Source: Bacteroidales bacterium (GTDB lineage Bacteria > Bacteroidota > Bacteroidia > Bacteroidales > F082). From it: 56,858 bases of DNA. Under the pieces are notes generated by a model. It saw only the letters and a list, made by a program, of their open reading frames with translations, was not told the origin of the DNA and made no database searches. Both the position numbers and the translations under genes were made by a program. Where the stretch lies: contig JANJXG010000135.1 in the NCBI GenBank assembly GCA_024709145.1, positions 1 to 56,858 of the forward strand, given 5' to 3'. Numbering within the stretch: position 1 is the stretch's first letter; the number at the start of each line of letters is the position of its first letter. Below are positions 8,666-16,630 of this stretch, piece after piece.

Positions 8666-9031
8666 TTATTGCGGATTTTGATTTGTTGTCGTTGTGGCAC
8701 CATGCCGAAATCCTTTTCCATTTCCCAGGCATTGTCCCTGACCCCGTCCTGCTTTGCGTCCGCGTCCTGCAGCCTGACCTTGTCCGTTGCGTTTGCCTTT
8801 CTGGCCGTTGAAGCGGTCGCAAATGCCATCACCATTTTGATCCACAAACTGGCGGCCTTGTGCCTGACCTTTTGCAAGGGCTTGATTGTCGCAAACACCA
8901 TCCTTGTTGGCGTCAACAAATTGTCCGCGTGGTGCAGGCGTTTGTTTGTCGGGGGTTGTCTGTGCCGATAAGGTGCCGGCAAAAAAGATCAGACCTAAGA
9001 TGGCTGCCGTAATAATGCTTTTTTTTATCAT
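8666..9031 (-). CDS. Small secreted protein with two EF-hand-like calcium loops
   Basis: From the ATG at 9031 this is a 121-residue protein with a clear signal peptide (IKKSIITAAILGLIFFAGTLSA). Two near-identical loops follow: FVDANKDGVCDN and FVDQNGDGICDR, both of the D-x-N-x-D-G-x-C-D type found in calcium-binding dockerin or thrombospondin-3-like loops. The rest is a Gly, Arg, Gln and Lys rich low-complexity tail ending in a Thr/Asn/Gln stretch. An alternative start at 9052 adds seven residues (MNLNLKV) ahead of the signal peptide. It is the first gene before the ECF sigma factor, 60 bases upstream of it, so it may be an autoregulated target or an exported sensor for the module. Function is unknown. 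Confidence 0.75.
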   Translation of the reverse strand: MIKKSIITAAILGLIFFAGTLSAQTTPDKQTPAPRGQFVDANKDGVCDNQALAKGQAQGRQFVDQNGDGICDRFNGQKGKRNGQGQAAGRGRKAGRGQGQCLGNGKGFRHGATTTTNQNPQ

Positions 9032-9150
9032 GACTTTTAAGTTTAAATTCATGTCTTTGACAACTGAAGAAAACAATTCTTGCGGTCAGTTTGATTTTTT
9101 TTTGAAGAACCTTCTACAGGCTGTTTTCGGTTTCAAGAGCGTATTTTTTA

Positions 9151-9158
9151 TATCTTTG
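9151..9158 (+). promoter_or_regulatory. Promoter -7 element TATCTTTG for fabG
   Basis: TATCTTTG matches TAnnTTTG exactly, 63 bases before the fabG ATG. It lies in the divergent gap between fabG and the EF-hand gene. Confidence 0.65.
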
Positions 9159-9221
9159 GCCATTCTAATGTACGATAATTAGATCCGGAAACTTTTTCAT
9201 TTAACAACTAAATTACTGAAA

Positions 9222-9968
9222 ATGAAACTTTTGGAAGGTAAAGTGGCTCTGATCACAGGAGCAGCACGCGGGATAGGGAAAGCATTGGCATTGAGATTTG
9301 CTGCCGAAGGTGCAGCCATTGCCTTCTCCGATCTGAAGTATGATGAAAACATGGAAGCTACCGAAAAGGAAATACAGAATCTTGGTGTTCAAGCCAAGGG
9401 ATTTGCTTCCAATGCTGCCTCCCTGGCTGACAGTGAAAAGCTGGCTGAAGAGGTTGTTGCTCATTTTGGCAGAATCGATATCCTCGTGAACAATGCCGGC
9501 ATCACACGCGATAACCTTTTGATGCGCATGACCGAGCAGGATTGGGATCTGGTCATCAGTGTGAACCTGAAATCAGCTTTCAACCTTACCAAAGCTGTAC
9601 AGCGGACGATGATAAAACAACGCGGAGGTTCGATCATTAATATGAGTTCGGTCGTTGGCGTTAATGGTAATGCCGGACAATCCAATTATTCTGCCTCAAA
9701 GGCCGGTATGATAGGGTTCACCAAATCTATGGCTCAGGAATTGGGCAGCCGAAATGTTCGTTGCAACGCCATTGCACCTGGTTTTATCGAGACTGAAATG
9801 ACACACAAATTACCTGATGATGTAAGAACACAATGGATCAGCACCATTCCCCTCAGGAGAAGCGGCAAACCGGAGGATGTTGCTGATGTGGCCGTATTTT
9901 TGGCCAGCGACTTGTCAGCTTATGTGACCGGCCAGGTGATCAGCGTGTGCGGTGGCATGAGCATGTAG
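9222..9968 (+). CDS. fabG: 3-oxoacyl-[ACP] reductase, FabG-like SDR
   Basis: This 248-residue classical short-chain dehydrogenase has the cofactor loop TGAARGIG (residues about 12-19), the NNAG motif (LVNNAGITRDN, about 88-98), the catalytic Ser in INMSSVVG, and YSASK (about 154-158). The sequence closely follows FabG, including the NLLMRMTEQDWD helix and the C-terminal YVTGQVISVCGGM. FabG reduces beta-ketoacyl-ACP with NADPH in fatty acid elongation. The length is standard. Other SDR reductases are possible because FabG paralogs are common. The next gene, a VWA membrane protein, begins 7 bases downstream, which suggests a shared transcript although no functional link is known to me. Confidence 0.9.
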   Translation: MKLLEGKVALITGAARGIGKALALRFAAEGAAIAFSDLKYDENMEATEKEIQNLGVQAKGFASNAASLADSEKLAEEVVAHFGRIDILVNNAGITRDNLLMRMTEQDWDLVISVNLKSAFNLTKAVQRTMIKQRGGSIINMSSVVGVNGNAGQSNYSASKAGMIGFTKSMAQELGSRNVRCNAIAPGFIETEMTHKLPDDVRTQWISTIPLRRSGKPEDVADVAVFLASDLSAYVTGQVISVCGGMSM

Positions 9969-9975
9969 ACTTTTT

Positions 9976-12105
9976 GTGCCGGAATCCCAACTGGCTGAAA
10001 CGACCTTTAAGCTTAATGAAGTGGAAATTATAACAGGTTTAAGCTGGTGGATGTTGGTTCCGGTTCTTGCAACCGGACTCCTTTATGCTTCTATTCTTTA
10101 CTACGAAAACAAACATTCGTCACTGTCACGTCCGCTCAGCATCGTCTTGTTTGGTCTGCGCTTTCTGGCTGTGAGTCTGATTGCCTTCCTGCTTTTATCG
10201 CCCTATCTTAAACAAACCAAAAAATCGGTTGAGCAGCCAACGGTTATTCTGGCGGTGGATAATTCGGCATCCATGGTTTCAGCTTCTGATTCTGCTTTTA
10301 TCCGGTCACAATTACCCGAACTGATCAATAGCTTCAAATCTTCGCTTTCGGACGATTTTGCGGTGGTTGACTACACTTTTGGGCGGCAGGTAAAAAGGAG
10401 TGGGGTGTTGGATTTTTCGGAACAACAAACCGATTATTCCGATCTTATGACTACTGTGGCAAGTGCTTACTATAACAGAAATGTGGGTGCTCTCGTGGTT
10501 TTTTCTGATGGTTTGAATAATGCCGGAGTGCAGCCTGAGTTGTCTGCATCTGCCTTTCCTTTTCCGCTTTACACTGTTTTGCTTGGTGACACATCAATCT
10601 TTACCGATCTGAGCATCACCGACGTCAGGTTTAATCAACTGGTTTATAATCAAGCTGATTTTCCTGTTGAGGTTTCTTTTAAAGCTACTGATGCTCCCGG
10701 CACAGCTACCACGATCGAACTGCTTTCGGATGATAAGGTCATTGCCGGACAAAATGTTTCGCTTTCCGGCCAAAACTCTTCCGGTAGCATCACCCTGATG
10801 GTTCAGGCTTCAGGTAGTGGCCGAAAGAAATTCACAGCCCGCATCAAAGCACTGGACAACGAGAAGCTTCTGCAAAACAACGAACGAAGTTTTTATGTCG
10901 ACCTCGTCAATGAAAAGCAAAAGGTGCTGATACTGGGTGTTTCACCCCATCCCGACCTTGGCGCAATCAAATCAGTTTTTGATGATTATTTTGATGTAAG
11001 CCTGCAAAGTATCGGTGAGTTAACCTCCGGGTCAGCCAAATACAGCCTTATCATTTTGCACCAGTTACCTGCCACAGGCAACGATCCTGCTGCAGTGCGG
11101 CGATTGCTGGAAAACAATCCTGATGCTTCCGTGTTTTTTATCACTGGTATGCAAACAGATTTTACAACACTGAACCAGCTACAATCAGGATTGCATTTCA
11201 GTAGTTCTTCGGGTCAGGGCCCGATGGATATATTTCCGCTTGCCAACAACAGTTTTGCTTTGTTTAATGCCGATCAGGCTTTTGCAGAACGCATAGCTGC
11301 TTTTCCGGCCTTGCTCAGCCCGCTGCTGGAGATCAATCCATCGATGGCTTTTCATCCTTTGTTAACTCAAAAAATCCGTTCAGTTTCAACGGCTTATCCT
11401 ATGCTGGGCTTTGCTGAAACACCCAACCGACGTATGGGTTTCCTGATTGGAACAGGATTGTGGAAGTGGCGTCTGGCCGATTTTCAGTTGAATGGAAACA
11501 ATCAAACATTTCAGGAATTATTCAGTAAATCAATCCAGTACCTGATGGTGCGAAAAGATCAGCGAAGGCTAAAGGTCATTGCTTCAGATTCTTATCTTCT
11601 CAACGACAGGGTAATACTGAGGGCTGAGCTTTACAATCAAAGCTTTGAAAAGGTAAAGGATGCAAAAATTACGATCAGACTTAATACCCTGGACGACAGC
11701 ACCAACATAAATTTTGAGTTCACGCCCGAAGGAAACGATTATCAATTAAACGCAGGCAGATTGCCTGCCGGTGGATATACCTATCATGCCGAAGCGATAA
11801 CCGCGACCGAAAAACTTGAAGCTTCAGGCTCCTTTGTCGTTGCTCCTTCAACTTTCGAGCAGCAGCAGCTGAAAGCCGATCACCATTTGCTGCGAAGGCT
11901 GGCAGCAGTTACCTCGGGAAAAGCCTTTAATATTGATCAACTGCCGGCACTAGCCACTGAATTGAATGATAACCCGGCCATCGCTTCCGTGTCATCTTTC
12001 ACCCGGGTCTACGACCCACTAATTTCAATCACCTCAGCACTTATACTGATTCTGATTCTTTTAACAGCTGAATGGTTTTTGAGAAAATTCAACGGGGCTT
12101 ATTGA
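9976..12105 (+). CDS. VWA-domain membrane protein (BatA-like topology), large periplasmic region
   Basis: This 709-residue protein begins at a GTG 7 bases after fabG. Two transmembrane helices lie near the N-terminus (about 22-42 and 56-76). A von Willebrand factor A domain follows, with a MIDAS-type DNSAS loop in LAVDNSASM (about 93-101) and VVFSDGLNNAG (about 173-183). The long middle region looks like Ig-like or beta-sandwich segments plus a glutamine-amidotransferase-like fold common in these proteins. A final transmembrane helix sits at about 683-700. Such proteins occur across Bacteroidota without a defined function. The architecture is close to BatA/BatB but the gene is far from the bat operon. 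It may sense or scaffold envelope partners; that is inference. Confidence 0.75.
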   Translation: MPESQLAETTFKLNEVEIITGLSWWMLVPVLATGLLYASILYYENKHSSLSRPLSIVLFGLRFLAVSLIAFLLLSPYLKQTKKSVEQPTVILAVDNSASMVSASDSAFIRSQLPELINSFKSSLSDDFAVVDYTFGRQVKRSGVLDFSEQQTDYSDLMTTVASAYYNRNVGALVVFSDGLNNAGVQPELSASAFPFPLYTVLLGDTSIFTDLSITDVRFNQLVYNQADFPVEVSFKATDAPGTATTIELLSDDKVIAGQNVSLSGQNSSGSITLMVQASGSGRKKFTARIKALDNEKLLQNNERSFYVDLVNEKQKVLILGVSPHPDLGAIKSVFDDYFDVSLQSIGELTSGSAKYSLIILHQLPATGNDPAAVRRLLENNPDASVFFITGMQTDFTTLNQLQSGLHFSSSSGQGPMDIFPLANNSFALFNADQAFAERIAAFPALLSPLLEINPSMAFHPLLTQKIRSVSTAYPMLGFAETPNRRMGFLIGTGLWKWRLADFQLNGNNQTFQELFSKSIQYLMVRKDQRRLKVIASDSYLLNDRVILRAELYNQSFEKVKDAKITIRLNTLDDSTNINFEFTPEGNDYQLNAGRLPAGGYTYHAEAITATEKLEASGSFVVAPSTFEQQQLKADHHLLRRLAAVTSGKAFNIDQLPALATELNDNPAIASVSSFTRVYDPLISITSALILILILLTAEWFLRKFNGAY

Positions 12106-12125
12106 AACACAAAATCCTTTGACGG

Positions 12126-12147
12126 TTCAGAAATTATTTTTTCTGAA
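12126..12147. terminator. Weak hairpin between convergent genes
   Basis: TTCAGAAA pairs with TTTCTGAA around a six-base loop in the 21-base gap between the VWA gene and the sugar transferase. There is no T-run after either arm, so terminator activity is doubtful. Confidence 0.3.
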
Positions 12148-12930
12148 AAAAGTAGGGAGCGTCTTGAGTAATATTTTCATGTCGACCCAAGGACCCGAAA
12201 TCATTGAATATTGATTGTCGAGTGCTATGCGTTCCTCTTCAGATTGAAAACGGTCTTTTTTTATTTGCCAGAGTCCGGTGATTCCGGCAGGTGCCAGAAA
12301 TCTGTATGAAAGTTGGTCGGTAGTAAGTCGTTCTGCCTCATATAATGGAAGAGGCCGGTTGCCAACAATCGACATATCACCCCGAAGCACGTTGAAAAAC
12401 TGTGGCAATTCATCCAGGTTTGTCCGACGAATAAACTTTCCGATCCTGGTAACTCTGGGGTCGTGTTATGCTTTAAAAAAAGTAGGTTTGACCATATTAC
12501 GCCGCTTGAGTTCCATATACCAGTTTTCACAAATTGTGGTGCCGTCAATAAACAACAAAGGAGAGCAGTTTGTACCAAGTGATTCACATTCAGGACATTT
12601 ATCATCATCGTGAATGTTGTGTTGATTGTGTTTTCGGTTAATGAGGTATAAATTAAGATCTGATAATTTGTTGAATTCCTGCTCCGAACCTTGTCGCATC
12701 GAGCGAAATTTGTAGAACTTAAAAACATCATATCCTGTCCCAACACGGCTGGAGGCATAGATAACAGGCCCTTTAGATTCCAGCTTAATCAGGATAGCGA
12801 TGATCAACATAAATGGAGCAGTAATAAGGATGGCAAGTGAAGAAAAGAAAATGTCAAATGCCCTTTTCCCAAACCCAATTCTGAATGTTCCAAAAGTTTC
12901 TTCCTGACCCTGCCTAAATGTTTTTTTCAT
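12127..12930 (-). pseudogene. Bacterial sugar transferase (phosphoglycosyl transferase) interrupted by in-frame TAA
   Basis: Read as one frame this is a complete 267-codon sugar transferase (PF02397-type) except for a TAA stop at 12466-12468, after codon 154. The first part has the signature FGKRAFDIFFSSLAIL membrane re-entrant helix and ESKGPVIYASSRVG, then FKFYKFRSM. After the stop the same frame continues HDPRVTRIGKFIRRTNLDEL, then GDMSIVGNRPLPLYEAE and GITGLWQ, all highly typical. These enzymes transfer a sugar-1-phosphate to undecaprenyl phosphate to start a surface glycan. Between the halves lies an insertion with CPEC and two further Cys, perhaps a small metal knuckle. The gene stands alone between convergent and divergent neighbours. 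Causes could be a recent nonsense mutation, read-through, or a sequence error; the second half lacks an obvious ATG restart. Confidence 0.85.
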
Positions 12931-12971
12931 GCAATAGCGCGTAATGCTTAGTCTTCTCCTAGTTGTAATCG

Positions 12972-12979
12972 CAAATATA
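12972..12979 (-). promoter_or_regulatory. Promoter -7 element TATATTTG for the sugar transferase
   Basis: On the minus strand TATATTTG (TAnnTTTG) lies about 42 bases before the ATG at 12930. The promoter is intact although the gene carries a nonsense codon. Confidence 0.6.
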
Positions 12980-13100
12980 TGACAATTAATAAGCAGACTA
13001 AATTTTTTTTCCTTCTTTCAAAATGTTTGATTGTCGGTTTTTGTTATTGGTTGAGCTGCTGATAATTATGATAAAGTCATTTATTCACACAAATATTCAT

Positions 13101-13108
13101 TAATTTTG
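13101..13108 (+). promoter_or_regulatory. Promoter -7 element TAATTTTG for the SlyD-like gene
   Basis: TAATTTTG matches TAnnTTTG. It implies a leader of roughly 120 bases before the ATG at 13238. I see no recognisable riboswitch in that leader. Confidence 0.55.
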
Positions 13109-13237
13109 CCGAAAATTTGGGTTTCTTTCAACCCATCAGTAAATCAATCATTGTTTACATTGTTCATTCATCGTATTTTACGTCTTTTCGCCTGATGGAT
13201 ATCCTGTTTGAATCTCTGTAAGCCTAACAAAATTTTT

Positions 13238-13747
13238 ATGAAAGTAGGAAATCAAAAAGTTGTCTCGCTGACTTATGAACTGCGGGAAGAGAATGAGCAA
13301 GGTGAGCTGATTCAAAAAGTGGATGCCGACCGTCCGTTTGTTTATTTGTTTGGTATCGGTGGTCTTTTGCCAAAATTTGAACAAAATCTTGAAGGTTTGG
13401 CAGTTGGTGATCAATTCAGCTTTGGAATGACAGCCGCCGAATCTTATGGTGAACACACAGAAGAAGCAATCATTGATGTTGACAAACAAATCTTTGAAAT
13501 CGACGGTCAGATTGATGAAGAATTGTTAACCATTGGAAATCAGATTACAATGCAGGACAATGAAGGTAATCCGCTGGATGGCATCGTCCTGGAAGTTACC
13601 GACAGCATTGTTAAAATGGATTTCAATCATCCTTTGGCTGGTCTTGACCTCCATTTTAGCGGTGAAATCCTTGACGTGCGCGAAGCTACATCCGACGAAA
13701 TGGCTCATGGTCATGCTCATGGTCCCGGCGGACATCATCATCACTAA
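13238..13747 (+). CDS. slyD: SlyD-like FKBP peptidyl-prolyl isomerase
   Basis: From the ATG at 13238 this is a 169-residue protein. It has an FKBP domain (VSLTYELREENEQGELI near the start, then GIGGLLPKFEQNLEGLAVGDQFSF) with an inserted-flap region around residues 70-130. A C-terminal metal-binding tail, HGHAHGPGGHHHH, is typical of SlyD. SlyD isomerises Xaa-Pro bonds, acts as a chaperone, and its His tail binds Ni or other metals. The open frame extends to a TTG at 13208, but the ATG start gives the standard N-terminus (MKVGNQKVVSLTYEL). No hydrogenase or nickel genes lie nearby, so a general folding role is more likely. Confidence 0.9.
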   Translation: MKVGNQKVVSLTYELREENEQGELIQKVDADRPFVYLFGIGGLLPKFEQNLEGLAVGDQFSFGMTAAESYGEHTEEAIIDVDKQIFEIDGQIDEELLTIGNQITMQDNEGNPLDGIVLEVTDSIVKMDFNHPLAGLDLHFSGEILDVREATSDEMAHGHAHGPGGHHHH

Positions 13748-13756
13748 GATGTAATT

Positions 13757-14491
13757 TTATACCCTTGATGAAGGGTTATATAAGATAAAGACGGTCGGCT
13801 TCTTATGAATGTCCGGCCGTTTTTTGTCCCACGAAGCTATTGATTTTGTTTGAATTACCTCGTCAGGCCCGCTTAGATTAGATGCTATACACAAAAGTGT
13901 TGCCGGCTGGCAGGTTTTCACTAAGGCATCCAATAATTGAGTATTGCGAAAAGGAGTTTCAATAAAAACCTGGGTTTGATTTTTTTGCATACTTTCCTTT
14001 TCAAGAGTTTTTAAAAACTTTTGCCTTTCTTCGGGTTGGATTGGAGGGTACCCATGAAAACAGAACGATTGTCCGTTAAAACCCGATCCCATCAAGGCCT
14101 GGTTGATCGAACTGGGTCCCGAAAGTGGTTTCACGCGAATAGTCAGTTCGTGAGCCGCTTTTACAACAAGTGCGCCCGGGTCGGCCACACACGGGCTGCC
14201 AGCCTCGGAAATCAAACCTGCATCATTTCCGTTGAGGAGCGGTTGAAGAAATGAAAGAATTCGAGCCGGATCAGTGAACTTATTGAGCTCAAAAAATGTA
14301 ATCGAATCAATATCAATTTTCTGATCAATCTTCTTAAGCAGGCGCCTCGCCGTCCTGATTTGCTCGACAATGAGAAATTTCAATTGTCTCAGTTGAAAAA
14401 GGGCTTCTTCAGGCATCACCAATGCCGGTGAAACATCCGCCAGAGGGGTTGGTATCAGATACAATGTTCCCTTACCGATTTGGTTCTTCAT
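13757..14491 (-). CDS. RsmI-like SAM-dependent methyltransferase (short Bacteroidota variant)
   Basis: This 244-residue tetrapyrrole-methylase-fold protein begins GKGTLYLIPTPLADV where canonical RsmI has LYLVATPIGNL. It keeps LISEAGSPCVADPGA (residues about 92-106) and the PLSGPSSINQALMGSGF loop. These are the SAM-binding and substrate loops of RsmI, which methylates the 2'-OH of C1402 in 16S rRNA. It is shorter and diverged at the first motif and lacks the C-terminal extension of true RsmI, so the exact target is uncertain. Its ATG overlaps the dehydratase stop (ATGA), showing coupling. The 3' end overlaps the terminator of the facing slyD gene. Confidence 0.8.
   Translation of the reverse strand: MKNQIGKGTLYLIPTPLADVSPALVMPEEALFQLRQLKFLIVEQIRTARRLLKKIDQKIDIDSITFFELNKFTDPARILSFLQPLLNGNDAGLISEAGSPCVADPGALVVKAAHELTIRVKPLSGPSSINQALMGSGFNGQSFCFHGYPPIQPEERQKFLKTLEKESMQKNQTQVFIETPFRNTQLLDALVKTCQPATLLCIASNLSGPDEVIQTKSIASWDKKRPDIHKKPTVFILYNPSSRV
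13791..13825 (+). terminator. Terminator downstream of slyD
   Basis: ACGGTCGG pairs with CCGGCCGT (one T-G wobble) across a 14-base loop, followed by a T-run. It lies inside the 3' coding end of the convergent methyltransferase gene, 43 bases after the slyD stop. Confidence 0.65.
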
Positions 14492-15444
14492 TTCCAGGGT
14501 AATTTATTCAAATCAACATTGCCTCCGGAAATGATGATGGTAGCAGTTTTGTTTTGAATCCAATCCGGTGACGAAAGTGCCACTGCAACAGGTACAGCTG
14601 AACTTGGTTCAATAACGATCTTCATTCGTTCCCAAACCAATTTCATAGCTGTGGCAATGGCTTCATCACTTACCGTAATCACATCGCTGACATAATTTTT
14701 AATGATAGGGTAAGTTAATGAACCTAAAGAGGTTAAAAGTCCATCGGCGATTGTTTTGGGATGGACACTTGGAATCAATACTCCCTGACGGAAAGACTGC
14801 CAGGTGTCGTTGGCACCTTCGGGTTCACAGGCAATTACTTTCGTAGCAGGCGAGAGGTAGTGTGCTGCGAGCAAAGTGCCGCTCAGCAACCCGCCTCCAC
14901 CGACAGGGCAAAGGATGAAATCGGGGAGCGGGCCTTGCCTGAGCATCTCGAGGCAGGCAGTGGCCTGTCCGGCGATGATGTCGTAGTCGTTGTAAGGATG
15001 AATTAGTGTCGCTTTGCAATCCCGGATAATGGCTTCCGTTGCTTCTTCCCGTGCTGCCAGCGTTGGCTTACAGAAAGTAATTTTACCGCCGTATTGTTCA
15101 ACAGCAGCAACCTTTACTGCAGGTGCATTTTCGGGCATTACGATATGGGCCTCCACACCCAGCATAGCTGCTGCCCTGGCGAGAGCCTGTGCGTGATTGC
15201 CGCTTGAATGTGTAACTACACCTTTGCCGAGTTGATCTTTGGTAAGCTGCAGCAGGGCATGGGTAGCTCCTCTGGATTTAAAAGCCCCGGCTTTTTGAAA
15301 ATTCTCACACTTAAAAAACAGCTTCGCCCCGCTGATCTGATTCAGCTGACTTGACTGAAGCAAGGGGGTGTATTCGATGTAAGGTCTGATCAAATCGTGG
15401 GCAGACCTGATTTCGTCGATGGTCGGCGGTTGAAGAATTTTCAT
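14488..15444 (-). CDS. Threonine dehydratase / serine racemase-type PLP enzyme
   Basis: This 318-residue fold-type II PLP enzyme starts at the ATG overlapping the phosphatase stop (ATGA). It shows the PLP lysine in FQKAGAFKSRGA (residues about 44-55), the SSGNHAQ phosphate/carboxylate loop, the glycine cradle GGGGLLSG, and SGGNVD at the end. It lacks the C-terminal ACT regulatory domain of biosynthetic IlvA, so it fits the catabolic or serine-racemase branch, which deaminates L-threonine/L-serine to 2-oxo acids or racemises serine. The choice between the two cannot be made from sequence. It is the third gene of a tightly coupled minus-strand operon. Confidence 0.88.
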   Translation of the reverse strand: MKILQPPTIDEIRSAHDLIRPYIEYTPLLQSSQLNQISGAKLFFKCENFQKAGAFKSRGATHALLQLTKDQLGKGVVTHSSGNHAQALARAAAMLGVEAHIVMPENAPAVKVAAVEQYGGKITFCKPTLAAREEATEAIIRDCKATLIHPYNDYDIIAGQATACLEMLRQGPLPDFILCPVGGGGLLSGTLLAAHYLSPATKVIACEPEGANDTWQSFRQGVLIPSVHPKTIADGLLTSLGSLTYPIIKNYVSDVITVSDEAIATAMKLVWERMKIVIEPSSAVPVAVALSSPDWIQNKTATIIISGGNVDLNKLPWK

Positions 15445-15905
15445 GCGTTCTTGTTTATCTGGTCTGTTATCACCTGACAAGCCCGTTCCATTTGTCTGAA
15501 AGTTGCTTCACAGGCGTCGAAACCGCCGTAGTAAGGATCGGCGACAGATTTGTTACTTCCAGGTTCAATAAGGTTAAGCAGGTAATCCACTTTTTTCTTA
15601 TCAGTCTCATCTCTGGCAACTTCCATTACGTCCTGCATATTTTTGAAGTCCATGACATAGATTTTGTCAAAGGCATCAAAATCGCTCACACGAAAAAGTC
15701 TTGCGCGCTTGCCTGAGATGTCGATGCCATGATGTGCGCAAACTTTCACAGCCCTTGGATCGGGGCTGTCATTGATGTGAAATGATTCAAAGCCTGCAGA
15801 TTCTACCCTGCCGGTCGTTTTACTTTCTTCAAATTTCTTTTTGAGCAATCCTTCTGCGATAGGTGAGCGGCAGATGTTTCCAAGACATACAAACAAGACA
15901 TTCAT
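15441..15905 (-). CDS. Low-molecular-weight protein tyrosine phosphatase
   Basis: This 154-residue LMW-PTP has the N-terminal P-loop VCLGNICRSP (CX5R, residues about 6-15) and the general-acid aspartate in DPYYGG (about 121-126). The length is standard. Such enzymes dephosphorylate tyrosine in proteins, often BY-kinases in polysaccharide systems, but no BY-kinase lies here. It follows a conserved membrane protein by 11 bases and overlaps the dehydratase start by four. Confidence 0.92.
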   Translation of the reverse strand: MNVLFVCLGNICRSPIAEGLLKKKFEESKTTGRVESAGFESFHINDSPDPRAVKVCAHHGIDISGKRARLFRVSDFDAFDKIYVMDFKNMQDVMEVARDETDKKKVDYLLNLIEPGSNKSVADPYYGGFDACEATFRQMERACQVITDQINKNA

Positions 15906-15916
15906 AATTGAAGGGT

Positions 15917-16486
15917 TTAATTTGTTGATGGTTTTTGCAATGTCAATTGATTCAGGTCGTTTCTGATTTGCCCTATGGCTTGTTCAATTAATTTTGGCTC
16001 GCTTTGATACAACATTGCGGCAAGGTCGGCTTTAGGTGCATCAGGTTGCAATTGCCCTACACTCAGATGGATCAGCTGAATCATTTCTTCCTTGGCGGCT
16101 CTGATTGTTTGCCAGGCCATGTCGCTGACAAAGAGCTGCTGCGAAAGGTTATAGTCAAACTCCTCTCTGATTGTCCTGAGCAGTTGCTGGGCTAAATCCT
16201 GGGCGAGGATGCTTTCAGTCAGATGGCGTGAAATAAGTTGTTGTGGCTGAAGCCGTTCCAAAAAAAGCACCAGACGTTCACTCGCTTGAATACGCAATGG
16301 AAGCATGGTTTTGAACCCTTCGATTTGTTGTGATTTTTCGTTTTTTTCGAGGAATGCCCGGATTTGTTTATGTTGTTCGGACGTTAGCAGACGAAGGGTC
16401 TTGAACCATTGATTCGACTGTAATGTAAAAAGGATCAGCAGGATGATCCACAGCAGGGCAATCAATATCAGGATGGTGTTGTTCAT
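15917..16486 (-). CDS. Conserved single-pass membrane protein of unknown function
   Basis: This 189-residue protein has one N-terminal transmembrane helix (ILILIALLWIILLILFTLQ, residues about 4-22) and then a long, mostly alpha-helical soluble part rich in Gln, Leu and Glu, with probable coiled-coil character (about 35-185). I recognise it only as the kind of protein found across Bacteroidota with no assigned function. It is the first gene of the operon with the phosphatase, dehydratase and RsmI-like gene, and a promoter lies 145 bases upstream. Confidence 0.75.
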   Translation of the reverse strand: MNNTILILIALLWIILLILFTLQSNQWFKTLRLLTSEQHKQIRAFLEKNEKSQQIEGFKTMLPLRIQASERLVLFLERLQPQQLISRHLTESILAQDLAQQLLRTIREEFDYNLSQQLFVSDMAWQTIRAAKEEMIQLIHLSVGQLQPDAPKADLAAMLYQSEPKLIEQAIGQIRNDLNQLTLQKPSTN

Positions 16487-16630
16487 TTTAGAAATTTGTC
16501 GGATTAAGTGTATTTATTTTGATTTTGTTTGACCGAAAACAATAGAGACTGTATTTTAAATTTACTAACCTGGATGTAATTAGTTTATATTGAGTTATTT
16601 ATGATTTTTACCAAAATGAATGACTGATTA

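Noticed and set aside
12466-12486. Frameshift as cause of the sugar transferase break at the A-run
   Set aside because: The frame before and after the TAA is the same, so a nonsense change explains it without any indel.
12261-12758. 165-codon minus-strand frame overlapping the sugar transferase
   Set aside because: Different frame without domain; the sugar transferase frame fits known motifs on both sides of the TAA.
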